NCBI GenBank assembly: GCA_011800805.1
Contig: MPNW01000104.1
Location: 63,270-123,319, forward strand
Direction of reading: 5' to 3'
Length of the DNA: 60,050 nucleotides
From: Hirudo medicinalis
Lineage: Eukaryota; Annelida; Clitellata; Hirudinida; Hirudinidae
The number at the start of each line of letters is the position of its first letter. Positions within the stretch are counted from its first letter, which is position 1. Positions 1 through 13,700 of this stretch are shown here, piece by piece. The translations under genes were made by a program, and so were the position numbers. Under the pieces are notes generated by a model that ran no database searches, had not been told where the DNA came from, and worked only from the letters and a program-made list of their open reading frames with translations.

Positions 1-191
1 ATGCAGCATATAAGTATAGCTATACATACTTAATGTGGACGAAGTGGTGCAGATATCGAAAGATATTCGGCAGACCGAATTGACAATTTTATGCACAATC
101 AATTTGCAACAATCTTAATACAGCAAAGCTAGGACATGGACATGGATGACATCAAATCAAATCGACATGGTGGGCCGACATTCGGACGCAC

Positions 192-3100
192 CTCAAGCAA
201 GTCCCCCTCTTCGGGAAGGTTTTCGAGTTCCTTCCTCACGGCAGACATCTCATCCAAGAGTTTCTGTACATCTCTGGAATAATCTTCGACGTGTTTGGCA
301 GCTCTTTTAGATGCATCCATTCTGCTCTCCACTGAGGACTCCAAAGTGCCAAGTTCTTGCATGATATCTTTAAGACTGCTGTCCAGTCTGTCGGAATCCC
401 AAGTCTGGAGGCTGCCAGAGATCTCCTTGCTAGAATGACCTATGGCCTGAGCCTTCACTTTCATGGATGGTAGGATGTCCTTCAAAAGTTTCTCATGGAA
501 TGATGCTTTCGAATCAGAGGGCAAATTGTTCTTAAGGATGTCCTCATGTATCTTCATCAAGTCTGACTGGAGTTTGTCGGCTTCTCCCTGATTGAAAATA
601 GATTAAAGGCGAAAAATAATAAACATCTCTAATAAATATCTTAATCCTAATTACTCTTACTCTAAAGTGCTCAAATTAATATAATTGAATTGGCAGCCAC
701 TCCAATTAACCGAAGGGTTTTTTTTTTTATAAACAGGTGTTAATTTGTTATGTCCATCAAAATAAATATTAAACTAAGATTCTCACCTGGAGTGATTGAA
801 GACTGGAAGAGAGTGACCTCAGTCTGGCAATTTCATCAGCCACTTCGGAGGAGAGCATTTCATACTTGAGGCAAGCCTCTTCGACAGACTCTGCCTCTTC
901 CCTAGGCACCTGACCAATGGCGTCAGTGCACAAATCATTCAAGGTCATCTTGGCATCTTTCAGTCGACCTTCGACCATCTTCAATTCTTTCTGAAGAGAC
1001 TGATGATTGAACAAAAAATTTCAAAAAATTGTGCCTTAACTTTATCTCCAGCTTAACATTTAAAAAAGCCTAAGATGTCAAATTAATACACAAATTGGCA
1101 ATCCTTACAACAAGTTGCTCCAGTTTCTGCTGAGGATCGACGGGAATGGTCAAAGACGACTGTGCCTTCGAAACAGAAGGTCTTATCAACTTCTCCACCT
1201 CGTGGAGACTCGACTGAATGTCGTTCAGCTGATCGTTGAGCAGCTCGTGCGCCTCTTGATTCAGGTCGAGTCTGTTCTTTTCTTTTTCGACGTCTTTATT
1301 TGAAGTAATTTATTGGTTTCATTCAATGTTATTATTTTGAATGCAATTAGCTATCGATTAAATATTTATGCGTTTACTTAATCTCAACTGTTCCACATCG
1401 TCCAGGATTGCAGCAAGTTCATCTTCGACGCAGGATTGACCTGTGGTGCAGAGGTCCATCAAATTGTGACCTTTCTCCTGAAGACCATCAAATTCCCTTG
1501 ACTGAAATCTCTCCATCTCTCTGAGGAGGGATTCGAATTCATCCCTCTTTGTGGCAATTTCCTCAGAGTCATTTTCTGGCAGTGCCATTATCCATGAGAC
1601 CTTGTCAATGAAAAGCTTCAACTTGGCTTTGAGCCTCGACAACTCCAAAAGGTAGGCGTAAGATGCCCCAGAAGCAAGAGACATTTTTTCGGACAGCTCG
1701 GCTGCTTCCTTTCGAAGAGCTTCAAGATCTTGCTCAAGTTTGGCCAACTTTTCTTTGTCTTGTGGATCTGAAGTTGAACCTGCTTCGTTGATCAAAGATG
1801 TAAACTTTTCGAAGCCAAGGTCCAGGTCTTGTCTTGAGGTCAGGTCATCCACCAGAGCCTAGGAAAGGTCAAGAGAGGTTAAGTGATCGTCCAAACATCT
1901 GGAAAAAAGAAAATCCTCTGAAGTAAAAATTACCTGGCATTTGGATATCTGTTCGGTAAGAACACGTCTCTGGCAAGATATCGACGACAGTTCTTTTAGC
2001 GTGCAAGAATTTCTATCGATCCAGTCTTTGGCTCGAGTCAGGAAAAACTTGAGGTCAGTGGCACCTCTCTTGAGGTCGTCTAACTCCTCCAGGCGATTCT
2101 CTAAGTAAGTGAAAAGAGTATTATTTATTTTAACTGAGAAATAAAAAAGATGATAAATTTTAGTCACTTAAAAGCTAACCCAGGTCGTATTTTGATTTGT
2201 CCATTCTGATCTTCAGATCCTCTCTTTGTGCCTGAAGGTCTGCAGTTGCCGAAGGTGCGAAGGAATCTGACCAACTGTCATCGTGCCCGAGAGACTGGCA
2301 CATCATGTGATCGATGCGACCCAGTTTCTCCAGGTCTGGTTGCAGAGCTGACAGGCTGGAAAGCATTTTCTGTACGACAAAAAATAAAGTCATTTTGAAA
2401 AGTATCTCGACAAAATAAATAACTTGGCAATCGACAACCTTCGTCCGATCAACCTGTTCTCCTATCCAATTCGAATTCAAGTTATCCACACTCGGCAATG
2501 CTTCGACTTGATTGGCTAGCGATGCGAGTCTGTCATTAATAGAGTCGTGTAGACTGTCTCTGTTAGCTCTGAGATCAATGGTATTTTGCAGTCTCGATTC
2601 CAGGTCGTTCAAAAGAGGAGAGAGACGATCCCTGGATTGTTTGGCCTTTTCCATCGACGACCTGACCTTGTGTGCAACCTTGTGACTGGCTTGATCGGAT
2701 TCCAGATCAAAGGCCAACTTGCTCCCCCGTTCGAGGAACTCCTTGAGGACGTCCTGATTGGACTGAAGTTCCTGCTTCAAGAGCTTGACTTGCTGTAATT
2801 GATTGTGCAGTACGTTCGAGTCGCTCGACACTGGCGAGAGAAGCGATGCCATCTTGGATTTTGAGTCGAGCCAGTTGAGGATTCTACTCTGGGAAGCCTC
2901 AAAGTCCTGCAAGTTTGAAACATCCTCCTTTGGAACAGGAAGGCCTTCTGAGTCCTTCTGGGCAACAGGCAATTTTAGCTGGTCCTTTAGCTTCTCAAAC
3001 TTCTCCTCTGAAAAATTAAATAAAAAAAAACAAATAAATAATTGACCTTATCAGTATCAATATTCATGATAAACATGATCAAATTTATTAAATTGTAACC

Positions 3101-4745
3101 CCTACAATTACAATTACTGTTTTACTCTTACATCAAAATTCTCTGATGACTTACTGAGAGAATTGAACCTATCAACAATGTCATCGTGTCCTTGAATATT
3201 TTGCTTTCCTTTCAGTAGAATCTGCTGCGTCCTCGACTTCAGATGATCGAGCTCTTCCTCTTTCTGCAAAAGCGATTCCTTCATTTCTTTTATCATCTTT
3301 TCACTTTCCACAGCCTCAAGAGAGCCATCTTTTTGAGAAATGGAGTCTAGATCGTCTGATGTTTTATCAAGCCAAACATCATAACTGTCCAGTTGTTCGT
3401 GTAATTGAGTTAGGTCGGACAATGTGGCTTGCAGTTCCATCTGACGATCGGCCAATATTTCTGAGAACCTGTCGTGCTTGGCATTGATTATGTTCAGCTT
3501 TTGATAGTCCTCTGTGAGAGTCTCAACATGGAAGAGGTTGTCGACAGAATTGGGCTTGCTGCTAACTCCACTCGATTCGCTAGATGCGGGTCGAAACTGT
3601 CCCTCGTCGACACCATCACCCCTCTGATGCAACCTTACTTGCGCAGTTCTTTGTGGCGGATAGCAGAGGTCGTGAATGTTGTTTATTTCCAAAATGTTCG
3701 GTGTCTGTTTGTCAAACATCTCCAGGATTGGGTCCAACTCTTTCATCTGTTCTTTGATGACATCGACATCCAAAGCAATGGTCTGCAATCTCAAAACCTG
3801 CCCTTCTATTTTTGACAGCCAGCCAGACACCTCAGACATTTTAGCTCTCAATGTGGCCTCTTTGTCCTGCCTTTCCTTTATTTCTTCCTTTTTCCTTGAG
3901 AGAGCCCCCTGCAATTCAGTCCAATTAGCTTCAGTCCTATCGAGGGGATCCCGGATGACGTGCTGACCTGTAGTAGTCAAAGGAAGCAAGGAGGTATCTT
4001 GCTCATCTGTTGGCTTGTCTTCTAGATTTATCAAATCTCGACATAATTTCTTGCAAAGCAAGAGATCGGCCATCATTTCAATTGTTTCAGACGATACATT
4101 ATCGACCTTTTCCTGGAATTGCCTCAGTGACATTCTGCTTAAGTCCAAAGAGTTCAAGGTCACGAGGGCAGGTACCAACCAGTCGTCAAACTTGTTCAAT
4201 GTGCTTTTAAATTCTGCAACTGTACGCTTGAGCTTTTCAATTTCTGAAATTCTTTGTGAGCACTGAGATGTAGCATCTCTAATTCTTGTTACCAAATTCT
4301 CCTTTTTAGCTTCCAAATCAGGATTTTCTTTGACGTCGATCATGTTTAGAATTGATTGTCTGCTCTCCAGCTGGGCTTGCATCTCCCAGAGATTTTGAAG
4401 AACGGCCTGGATGTTCTCCAAATCAACACTGCTGACAGCATGCAGACGTTGCTCGATATCCTCCAACCACCGACTTGTGTCGTCCAGTCCCACATCTGGG
4501 TCGAGAGTGGCAAAGTGATCTGCCAAGAGTTTCCCTGTGAGTCGTTTAGCTTCATTCGTTATTCTGTCTAATCTGTCGCTCAACTCATTCGATCTCGAGT
4601 TGACAAACTCTATTGCTGCATCGTCTGCCCCTAACTCCTTGAGGCAATCAATGTAAGTTCTGGATATATCTTTGACTTCATTCAGTTGTCTTAAACCCTC
4701 CTCAAAAGCAACAGATAAAAATTTTTCAGCATCACGATGGGAATC
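192..4745 (-). CDS. Spectraplakin exons 26-33: spectrin-repeat rod (partial)
   Basis: Exons 3155..4745, 2424..3007, 2180..2369, 1934..2100, 1378..1858, 1109..1293, 787..999 and 192..587. All encode heptad-patterned helices with the Trp/Leu spacing of spectrin repeats (for example [34 protein letters not shown]), as expected of the long flexible rod linking the actin-binding and microtubule-binding ends. The junction 3155/3007 was chosen by phase: donor CTCA/GTAAGT keeps the frame, while a second GTAAG site 15-20 bases further gives a stop. The intron 2370..2423 is only 54 bases long and has no in-frame stop. Bases 1-191 appear intronic. Confidence 0.9.
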
Positions 4746-7700
4746 CTAAAAAGTCAAAATAATAATTAAAAGAATTTGTAAATGTCGAGCCATGTTTCAC
4801 AATGTTTCACAAAAATCAAAAGTTTATCAATTGCTCTTAGAATAATTCAAAAATTCTAGAAAGGAATAAAGTCTCCCCACCTCAGTCCTCTTGTCTTCGT
4901 CTTTGAGAACGGCGATCATATTTTCGGCCGAGTCACACCACTCTACCATCCTTGATTCTGCTCCTTTGAGAGCCACATTTAATTGCTTCATGCCTTCGAG
5001 CTTATCTATCAAGTTGTTAGAGCAATTCGATAGGTTGTCCAATCTTTCAATGATAGATCTTAATTGGTCGGCCAGATCGTGATGCTGAGCTCTTGTGAGT
5101 TGGACCGGTGCTGCATCTTCTGTAAATATGGATGGCCTGAACTCTTCTAATCTGTCTTCATATTTTTGGATCGACGATATGATAGTTTGGGCGGAGTTCG
5201 ACAGCTTAGGGATCTCTTCTTCGCACTCTTGCGTATCTTCTAATATCAGTTGACAAATTCTGATCTGTTCCCTGGTGCGGTTTGGATCACCCAGACTCTT
5301 CTGAACTGACCTCAAAGCTTCTTCAGACCTCAGTGCAACTTTGTCGAGGTTCTCGAGGCTCTTGTCGAGCTGTAATTTTTCACTATGGATCACTTGAAGC
5401 AGTTCGTGGCGTGACCGAGTTTCGTCGCCGACCGAATCCATGAGCGCGAGAACTCTGTCAGAGAAGTCGTTCAACTTATGCTGTATGTCAGCAGGTGGAT
5501 TTGAATCTAAAAGTAGCGACGACTTCATGAGTGAATGCTCAACAGATGTCAGCTTTGATTCATACTCATCCAGCATCTTCCTTGTTGAAATAAAATATTT
5601 GTTGATCTTGTCGTTGTTATCCAGGAAGTTATAATCAGAGGTTTGGGCCATCAACTGCTTTTCCAGAGACTCCAGCCAATCGTGATGGTCTGACAATTCT
5701 TTAAGGATGCTCTCTTCCAAAGTATTCATTTGAGTGGCTTCTAATTCTTTCTTTTTCAACTCTTCCTCATCTCTAGGTCTTAATGACAGGTCGTCATCTG
5801 CAGCTTTTGACTTGAGATTCCTTTGGATTTGATCATCATCCCTATCATCTTCAGGGATCTTTTGTGAACTACCAATACTTATGTCTTTGCTTAGCTCTGA
5901 ATTTGTTCTTAGATTTTCTAAAGCATTATCGACCAATTTTAAAACGTAGTCCGAAACAAATTTATTTATTTCTGAATCATCTTTCATTGAGATCTCAGAA
6001 GATGAGATATCTTTCTCTTCATCAGTTTTCTTGAGAACAGGTTTATCTGTTGGTACCTTTCCATCAGAGTGCTTGCCTCCACTAGAAGATGAAGAGGATG
6101 AAATTGTATCTTCTTCCTGAATAATAGAAAGGCGATGACCATCGTCGGGCTTTTCCATCGGAACTTGTCTGGTCGGCAAAATCACAGCATCTTTCAGCGA
6201 GAATACTTGACCAGTATGAATGTTAATGACATTTCCATTTCGAGCATCTAAAATACCGCAAGCAGTTGCAGTAGCAACGGCCATCACTTTACCAGTTGCC
6301 GGATCAACAATTAAGGAACGAGAATCGATCAGACCATTGTCGATGGCTTCTTGGAGAACAAAACACATGCCACAAGTGGGATCATAGAACTTCCCTGTTT
6401 CTTCATTGAACAGACCAATATCCACAGCAGTGTTAAGATTCATTGGGAGTGGAATCACGATGCCCCTGCGAGTTGCTTCGATCAGAGAAATTTTCTTGCG
6501 AGCATGAGTATCGTAAACTGCCCCAGTTCTTTCTGAAACAAGTCCCCTCATCAGTGCTTCCTCGAGACTACAAACTTTTTCTGATGCAGGATCATTAAGG
6601 ACAGCAGATAGTGGATCCAACAAATTCTCATCGAGAGCTTCGGTCAAGGTCAATCGCTCTTCGGTCTCAGGATCAATAAAATGGCCGGTTAGGGGATCAT
6701 ACAAGCCTTTGTCCAATATTTTCATCAAACTCAAAGGCCTCTCCAAAGTTTCTCCTGATTCCAGATCTCTTTCATCTGTTAAGAAACCCATACGTACTGC
6801 ATCAGTGATTGCCATGAATCCTCCACCCTCGAGGGCAAGGTCACCTGATTTCAGACTGACACAGCCCCTTCTGAGAAGCTGATCAAAGGTGTTACGTTTT
6901 CCAGTGCCTGGGTCTCTAAAAACTGCCGTTCTTGTAATGATAAGTCCTCGATCCATGGCTTCAACAAGAGTATATTGGCGACCAGATGATGGATCTTTGA
7001 CGAAGTTGGTGTGAGGATCCAATATGCCCGATTTAACAGCATCGACCAGCCCGTAAGACTGACGAGCCTGAGTTATCACGTCCACTGAGCCACCAACAGA
7101 TTCATCGACGGGTGGCTTTCCCTTTGAAGGAGGCTTAGAAGCAGCCATGAGGTCATCAGGACTAATTTCTGGAACACTGTCATCCATTATAAGGCCATTC
7201 TCGAGAGCCTTACCAAGAGGAAGTGGAGTTTTGTCATCAGCATAATACAAACTACTGTTTGGATCTATTAGTTGCCTTTGAACGGCCTGTCTCAAACCAA
7301 TCACTTCTCCAGAATCTAGGTCAGCAATTATCTTTTCCTCAGTGTCAATAAGGCCCTTATCAATGCATTCAGCAAGATTCATCAACTTCCCTCCCTCTTG
7401 ATCAATGAACATATTCATGTTGGAATCATACCATCTACTTTGCAGTATTTTCGTCAGAGAAGAGTTTTTGTTCCACGGCTCATCACTTCCTCTGGAAGCA
7501 CCCTCATCACTCTGATCTTCATCAGCCTGACTTGCCATGATGCTTTCTTTTGTTTTTTCCTCATCTTCATCAGCTTTTTCCTTAAGACTCAGACTGTCAT
7601 CCGCCTTGAAGGCATCCTCAGCATCTCGGGCCAAAGTTTCTTGGTACGACCTGTGACCTTTATCAACCGGCTCATCAGAAGGCAAATCATCTTTAACCTT

Positions 7701-10700
7701 CATCTCCATTTCTAGACCAGGATCTAAATCCAATTGTTGTTTATCTGACTTTCCATATTTGTCACTAGGCTCTGCATCCACTTTATCATCACTAGACTTA
7801 GACGACTTTTGAGTATCTTCATTAGAAGTTGTTTCAGATACCCTTGGATGATTTAACCACTGTTCCTGAGGATGTTCTCTGTTAAAAATTTCAGGGTGCC
7901 TATCTGGAGTACTTTTGAGTGCTTCAGCAATGGCCATGCCAGCTACTACAGGAGCACCTACAACAGCAATTAAACCCATGCCTATAGCCTTAGCTGTTGA
8001 TAGTTTACTTTTATCACTAGTGGCACCTTCCTTCTTTGATTCTTGAGTATCAACAACCTCTGTAGAAGGTTCATTTAACTCATATTTTTCAGAATCTTCT
8101 ACTTCATTATCGGGAGCATAGATCTCTTCAGATTCTGGTGAGGGTGGTTTATCGATTTCTTTTTCATCTTGGACATCTTCGTCCTTGTCTTTGATATCAA
8201 TTTTCTCTGAGCTAGATTCAAATGGATGTTTTTCATCTTTAGTAAGATCTGATTCCTCTCTCGATTCTCTTTCAGTTTCAACCTCATCAAGTGATTTCAT
8301 GTCTCTATCACCTTTATCAATTTCCTTTTCATCTTGGACATCTTCGTCCGTCTTGTCTTTGATATCAATTTTCTCCGAGATTTCTTCAAATGGAAGTTTT
8401 TCATCTTTAGTAAGATCTGATTCCTCTCCAGATTCTCTTTCAGTTTCAACCTCATCAAGTGATTTCATGTCTCTATCACCTTTATCAATTTCCTTTTCAT
8501 CTTGGACATCTTTGTCCGTCTTGTCTTTGATATCAATTTTCTCCGAGATTTCTTCAAATGGAAGTTTTTCATCTTTAGTAAGATCTGATTCCTCTCCAGA
8601 TTCTCTTTCAATATCAACCTCTTCAAGTGATTTCATGTCTCCATCACCTTTATCAATTTCCTTTTCATCTTGGGCATCTTTATCCGTGTCATCCTTGTCA
8701 TCAATTTTTTCTGAGCTAGATTCAAATTCAAACGGATGTTCTTCATCTCTACTAGAATCTGATTCCTTTCCAAATTCTTTCTTAATATCCACTTCATCTG
8801 ATGCATTTATGCCACTATCATCTTTGTCAATTTCTCTAGAAGGCTCTTTTAAACTAACTTTATCATCCACTTTATTACTAGGTGCAGAGATTTCATCAGA
8901 TTCAGGTGAGACTGTTTTATCATCCATATCAGCATCCTTTCTATCTTGAACATCTTTATCCATCCTGTCCTTACTATCAACTTCTTCCTCCAATGTATCT
9001 TCAAATGGATGTTTATCATCTTTTCTAAGCTGTGTTATAGGTGATCCCTCTCTGGATTCTTTCTGGATATCATCGCCATGTGATTTTATGTCAACATTTT
9101 CTTCTGTCAATGAAGTTTCAACTTCTTGCAAATCAGGTACCAATGACCCAGTAGAATCAATAGTAGGTGGTGTTACAATGTCCTCCTCCTTTGCTCCATC
9201 TTCAGACTTGATTTTGAAGTCTTTGTCCTCTTTGCCTTTACCATGTTCAGGCAAGAAACTGCCATCTTCTTCTGAGATATCTTCCTTATCTGTTCCAGTA
9301 TTCAAAGGTTCAGTCTCTTGAAGATCAGATTCTAGAGTGTCCTTCACAGTATCATCCTTGTAATCATCCTTCACAGTCTTATCTTCAGAACCCTTTGGAA
9401 GATCCATTGGTTTTGTCTTTTGTTCATCATCTACTTCATCCTTAGTCTTTTCACTTACAGTTCCTTCTCTCATTTCTTGTTCATCTGGAAGTGTTTCTCC
9501 AGCATCTTCCTCAGGTGTTGTAACTGAAATATTTAAATTTTAGATTTATTATAATCATTTGGATTGCTTTTTTAAATAACAATTCATTCACATATATACT
9601 TCACATAAATAGCAAAGAGAAGGCAAACCTTTTATTGAAAGATCCTTATCAAGCCTTGCTATCCCATCCTCAGAAGATTTTGCATCCTCAAAGATATCTT
9701 CCCCTTCGATTATGGTTGCAGCATCATCATCGACGATGTCATCTTTCACAGCAAATTCATCACTGGCCTCTTTCCAATCATTATCAGAATTTTCAGCATC
9801 ACTAGCAGTGTATGGTACCTCAGAAATTTTAGTCTTGTAAGTTTCATCCTCAGCAGGAACATCTTGAGAGTGTGACACTTCCACATCCTTAGGTTCTAAC
9901 TCACTGACTTTTGTTTCTGCACGAGATCCTAACTCATCATCCTTTTCAATATCCTTAGAACTTTCTGCAGTGATCCTAAAGCCACTCTCAAGAGACCTGT
10001 CGAAAGATGTCGAAATGTCAACTGAGGGCAGATTAGAATCCATGCCCAGTTTGCTCCTGTTATCCTCACTTAATTGCTGATCACTGACCTCACCATTCTT
10101 TACAAAAACATCATTTTTATTCACAGTAAAAGAAATTTCAATTTTGTTGCCATTGGACTCTAACGTAATCTGATCATCAAATTTGGAATCTTGATGTGTT
10201 TCCAAATTTAAGGAAGAATCATCCTTATCTAAGCCAAAACTTAAACCTTCTGAAGTAGTCACATTGGAATCAGGATCGAAATCCTCCCTAAGTCCCTTAA
10301 GTGATTCGGATTTTCCATCAGTCTTATCATCTTTTACTCTTTCATCTCTGACTCCAAAATCATCTGTCCCAGGTAACTCTTCTTTAACTTGTTCCTTTGA
10401 ATAAGAATCATCAACCTTTCCATCTTTGAAGGAGGTTTGAGAGATATCCTCATAATCAACCTTTGGATGTTGCATTTCCTCTTTTGAAAACAAATCCTCA
10501 GGTTCAAAATCATCTTTTTTAACTTGTTCTCTCAGATAGTGCAAGAATTCATCATCCTCTAAGGTTGGCTCTTTGTCTTCAACATCCTTCAGACAACCAG
10601 ATTTTTCCAGCTCATCATTCTCTTGATATTGACCTTCACCCACTTTGTCCAAAGACTCATCTGAATCAGGAGTTTTATCTTTTTCTAATTGCATGTGCAT

Positions 10701-13700
10701 TGCTTCAGAGTCAAAGTCTTTTTCCAGATCATCTTTTGAAATTTGTAATTCATCCTTGGGAAGCACGTCTCCAGCTTCAAAATCATCTTTCTTAATTTGG
10801 TCCCTCAGATAGGACATGAATTCATCATCTTCTAATAATGGCAATTTGCCCTCAACATCCTTTAAGCAACCAGATTTCTCAAGATTATCATTCTCTTGAT
10901 CACTATATTTTTCAGATTCCACTTCATCCAATTTTTTATCTTCTATTCCAAAATCATCAGAATCAGGTGATTTCTCTTTATCCTCTTTCAGATGCAAGGT
11001 TTCATCAGAATCAACTCTTTCATCTTTGGTAAAATCTTGGATTTCTTCTTGATCTTTTGGATACTGCAGTTCCTCCTTTGAAGCCAAATCTTCTCTTTGA
11101 AGATGATCTTTCAGATAAGACATGAATTCATCATCATCTGCAGATGGCATTTTATCTTCAACATCCTTTAAGCAACCAGATTTCTCCAGCTCATCATTCT
11201 TCTGATCAAGGTCTTTTTCAGGTTCAATCTTATCTAATGACTTATCTTCAAGTCCAACGTCATCTGAACGTGGTGGTTTTTCCTCATCTTTTAACTGTGT
11301 TATTGCATCTTCAAATTCCTCATCTTTGGAAACTGAAGCTTCTTCATGGTCATCTTTAGGAATTTGTAATTCCTCCTTGGAAACTGAATCCTCGGGTTCA
11401 AAACCCTCTCTCTTCACTTGCTCTCTCAAATAAGACATGAATTCATCATCATCTAAGGATGGAATTTTGTCTTCCACATCTTTCAGACAACCAGATTTTT
11501 CCAGCTCATCATTTTCTTCATGTTGATCTTTTTCTACTTTGTCCAAGTGTTCATCTCTTATTCCAAAATCATCATCTTTATCAGATGGTTTTTCTTTTTC
11601 CACTTCTGGGTGTGATATTTCATCAGAATCTTCAGCCTTTCTGTCCTCAGTGTCTTCTCTCTGATCATCTTTTGGGATTTCTAATTCATCCTTCGAAACT
11701 AAATCTTCTGGTTTAAAATCATCCCTTTTAATGTGGTCTCTTAGGTAATGCATAAATTCATCATCCTCGATAGATGGCACTTTGTCTTCAACATCCTTCA
11801 GACAACCTGATTTCTCCAGATCGTCATGCTCCTGGTCACGATTTCTTTCAGCTTCTGCTTTATCCAATGGCTTATCTTCAGCTCCAAATTCATTTGAATC
11901 AGATGGCATCTCCTTCCCCTCTTTCACATGTTTCATTTCATAGTCTTCAACCATTCCATCTTTACTGGTATCCAGAGTAACTTCCTGTTCATCTTTTGGA
12001 ATTTGTAATTCATCCTTCGATAGCATGTCTCCAGCTTCAAAATCATCTTTCTTAATTTGGTCCCTCAGATAGGACATGAATTCATCATCTTCTAATAATG
12101 GCAATTTGCCCTCGACATCCTTCAAGCAACCAGATTTCTCGAGATTATCAGTCTCTTGATCATGATATTTTGCAGATTCCACTTCATCCAATTGTTTATC
12201 TTCTGTTCCAAAATCACCAGAATCATATGATTTCTTTTTGTCTTTATTCAGAAGTGTTGTTTCTTCTGAATCTCCAATTTTTTCATCTGTGTCCAAATCC
12301 CTGATTTCTTCGCTATCATCTTTTGGACGACTTAACTCTTCCTTTGTAAGCAAATCCTCAGGTTCAGAATCTTCTCTTTTTGTTTGTTCCCTCAAATAAG
12401 ACATGAATTCATCATCCTCCAAGGATGGCATTGTGTCTTCCACATCTTTCAGACAACCAGATTTTTCCAGCTCATCATTTTCTTCATGTTGATCTTTTTC
12501 TACTTTGTCCAAGTGTTCATCTCTTATTCTGAAATCATCATCTTTATCAGATGGTTTTTCTTTTTCCACTTCTGGGTGTGATATTTCATCAGAATCTTCG
12601 GCCTTTCTGTCTTCAGTGGAATCTAAGACTTCTTTCTGATCATCTTTTGGGATTTCTAATTCATCCTTTGAAACCAAATCTTCTGGTTTAAAATCATCCC
12701 TTTTAATGTGATCTCTTAGGTAATGCATAAATTCATCATCCTCAATAGATGGCACTTTGTCTTCAACATCCTTCAGACAACCTGATTTTTCCAGGTCATC
12801 ATATTCCTGATCTTGATCTTTTTCAAATTCCTCTTTTCCCAATGAATCATCACCAAAATCACGTGAATCAGGTGACTTCACTTTACCCTTTTCCAAATGC
12901 ATTTCATCATCACCATCAGCTTTTGGGTATTGCAATTCCTCTTTTGAGACCATATCCTCACTTTTAGAATCTTTTCTTTGTACTTGGTCTTTTAGATAAG
13001 ACAAAAATTCATCATCCTCCATGGTTGGCACTTTGTCCTCAACATCTTTCAGACAACCATGTTTTTCCAGGTCAATCTCTTGGTCTTGACCTTTTTCAAC
13101 TTCCATTTTGTCTAACTGTTTAGAGTCAAGCCCAGGATCACTTAAATCAGGTAATTTCTCTTTATCCTCTTTCACATGCCATATTTGATCAGAATCAACT
13201 TTTTCTTCTCTGGGCAAATCTGAGATTTCTTCATGACCATCTTGTGGATGCTGCAATTCCTCTTTTGAATGCAAGTCCCCAGATTCAAAATGCTCTCTCT
13301 TCATTTGATCTCTCAAATAACTCATGAATTCATCATCTTCCAATGATGGCATTTTCTCTTCAATGTCCTTCAGACAGCTTGATTTTTCCAGGTCGTCATC
13401 AATTTGATCATGATCTTTTTCTACTTTCAACTTGTCCAATTGTTTGTCTTTAAGCCCAAAATCATCTAAGTCAAGTGATTTCCGTGTCTCCCCTTTCAAA
13501 GGTGTAATTTCATCAGAAAATTCACCTTTTTCATCCTTGGCCCTTTCTTCATGTTCATCCTGAGGCTGTTGCATTTCCTCTTTTGAAAACAAATCCTCAG
13601 GTTCTATATCATCTTTTTTCACTTGTTCTCTCAGATAGTGCAAGAATTCATCATCTTCTAAGGTTGGCTCTTTGTCTTCAATGTCCTTCAGACAAACAGA

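Noticed and set aside
2370..2423. Treating the 54 bases as coding
   Set aside because: It would place 18 hydrophobic residues inside a spectrin helix; both ends fit splice sites, so an intron is preferred, though retention cannot be excluded.
8185..8949. 254-codon plus-strand frame rich in Ser and Asp/Ser repeats
   Set aside because: It is the antisense shadow of the acidic repeats in spectraplakin exon 25; the minus strand has continuous coding and correct splice sites.
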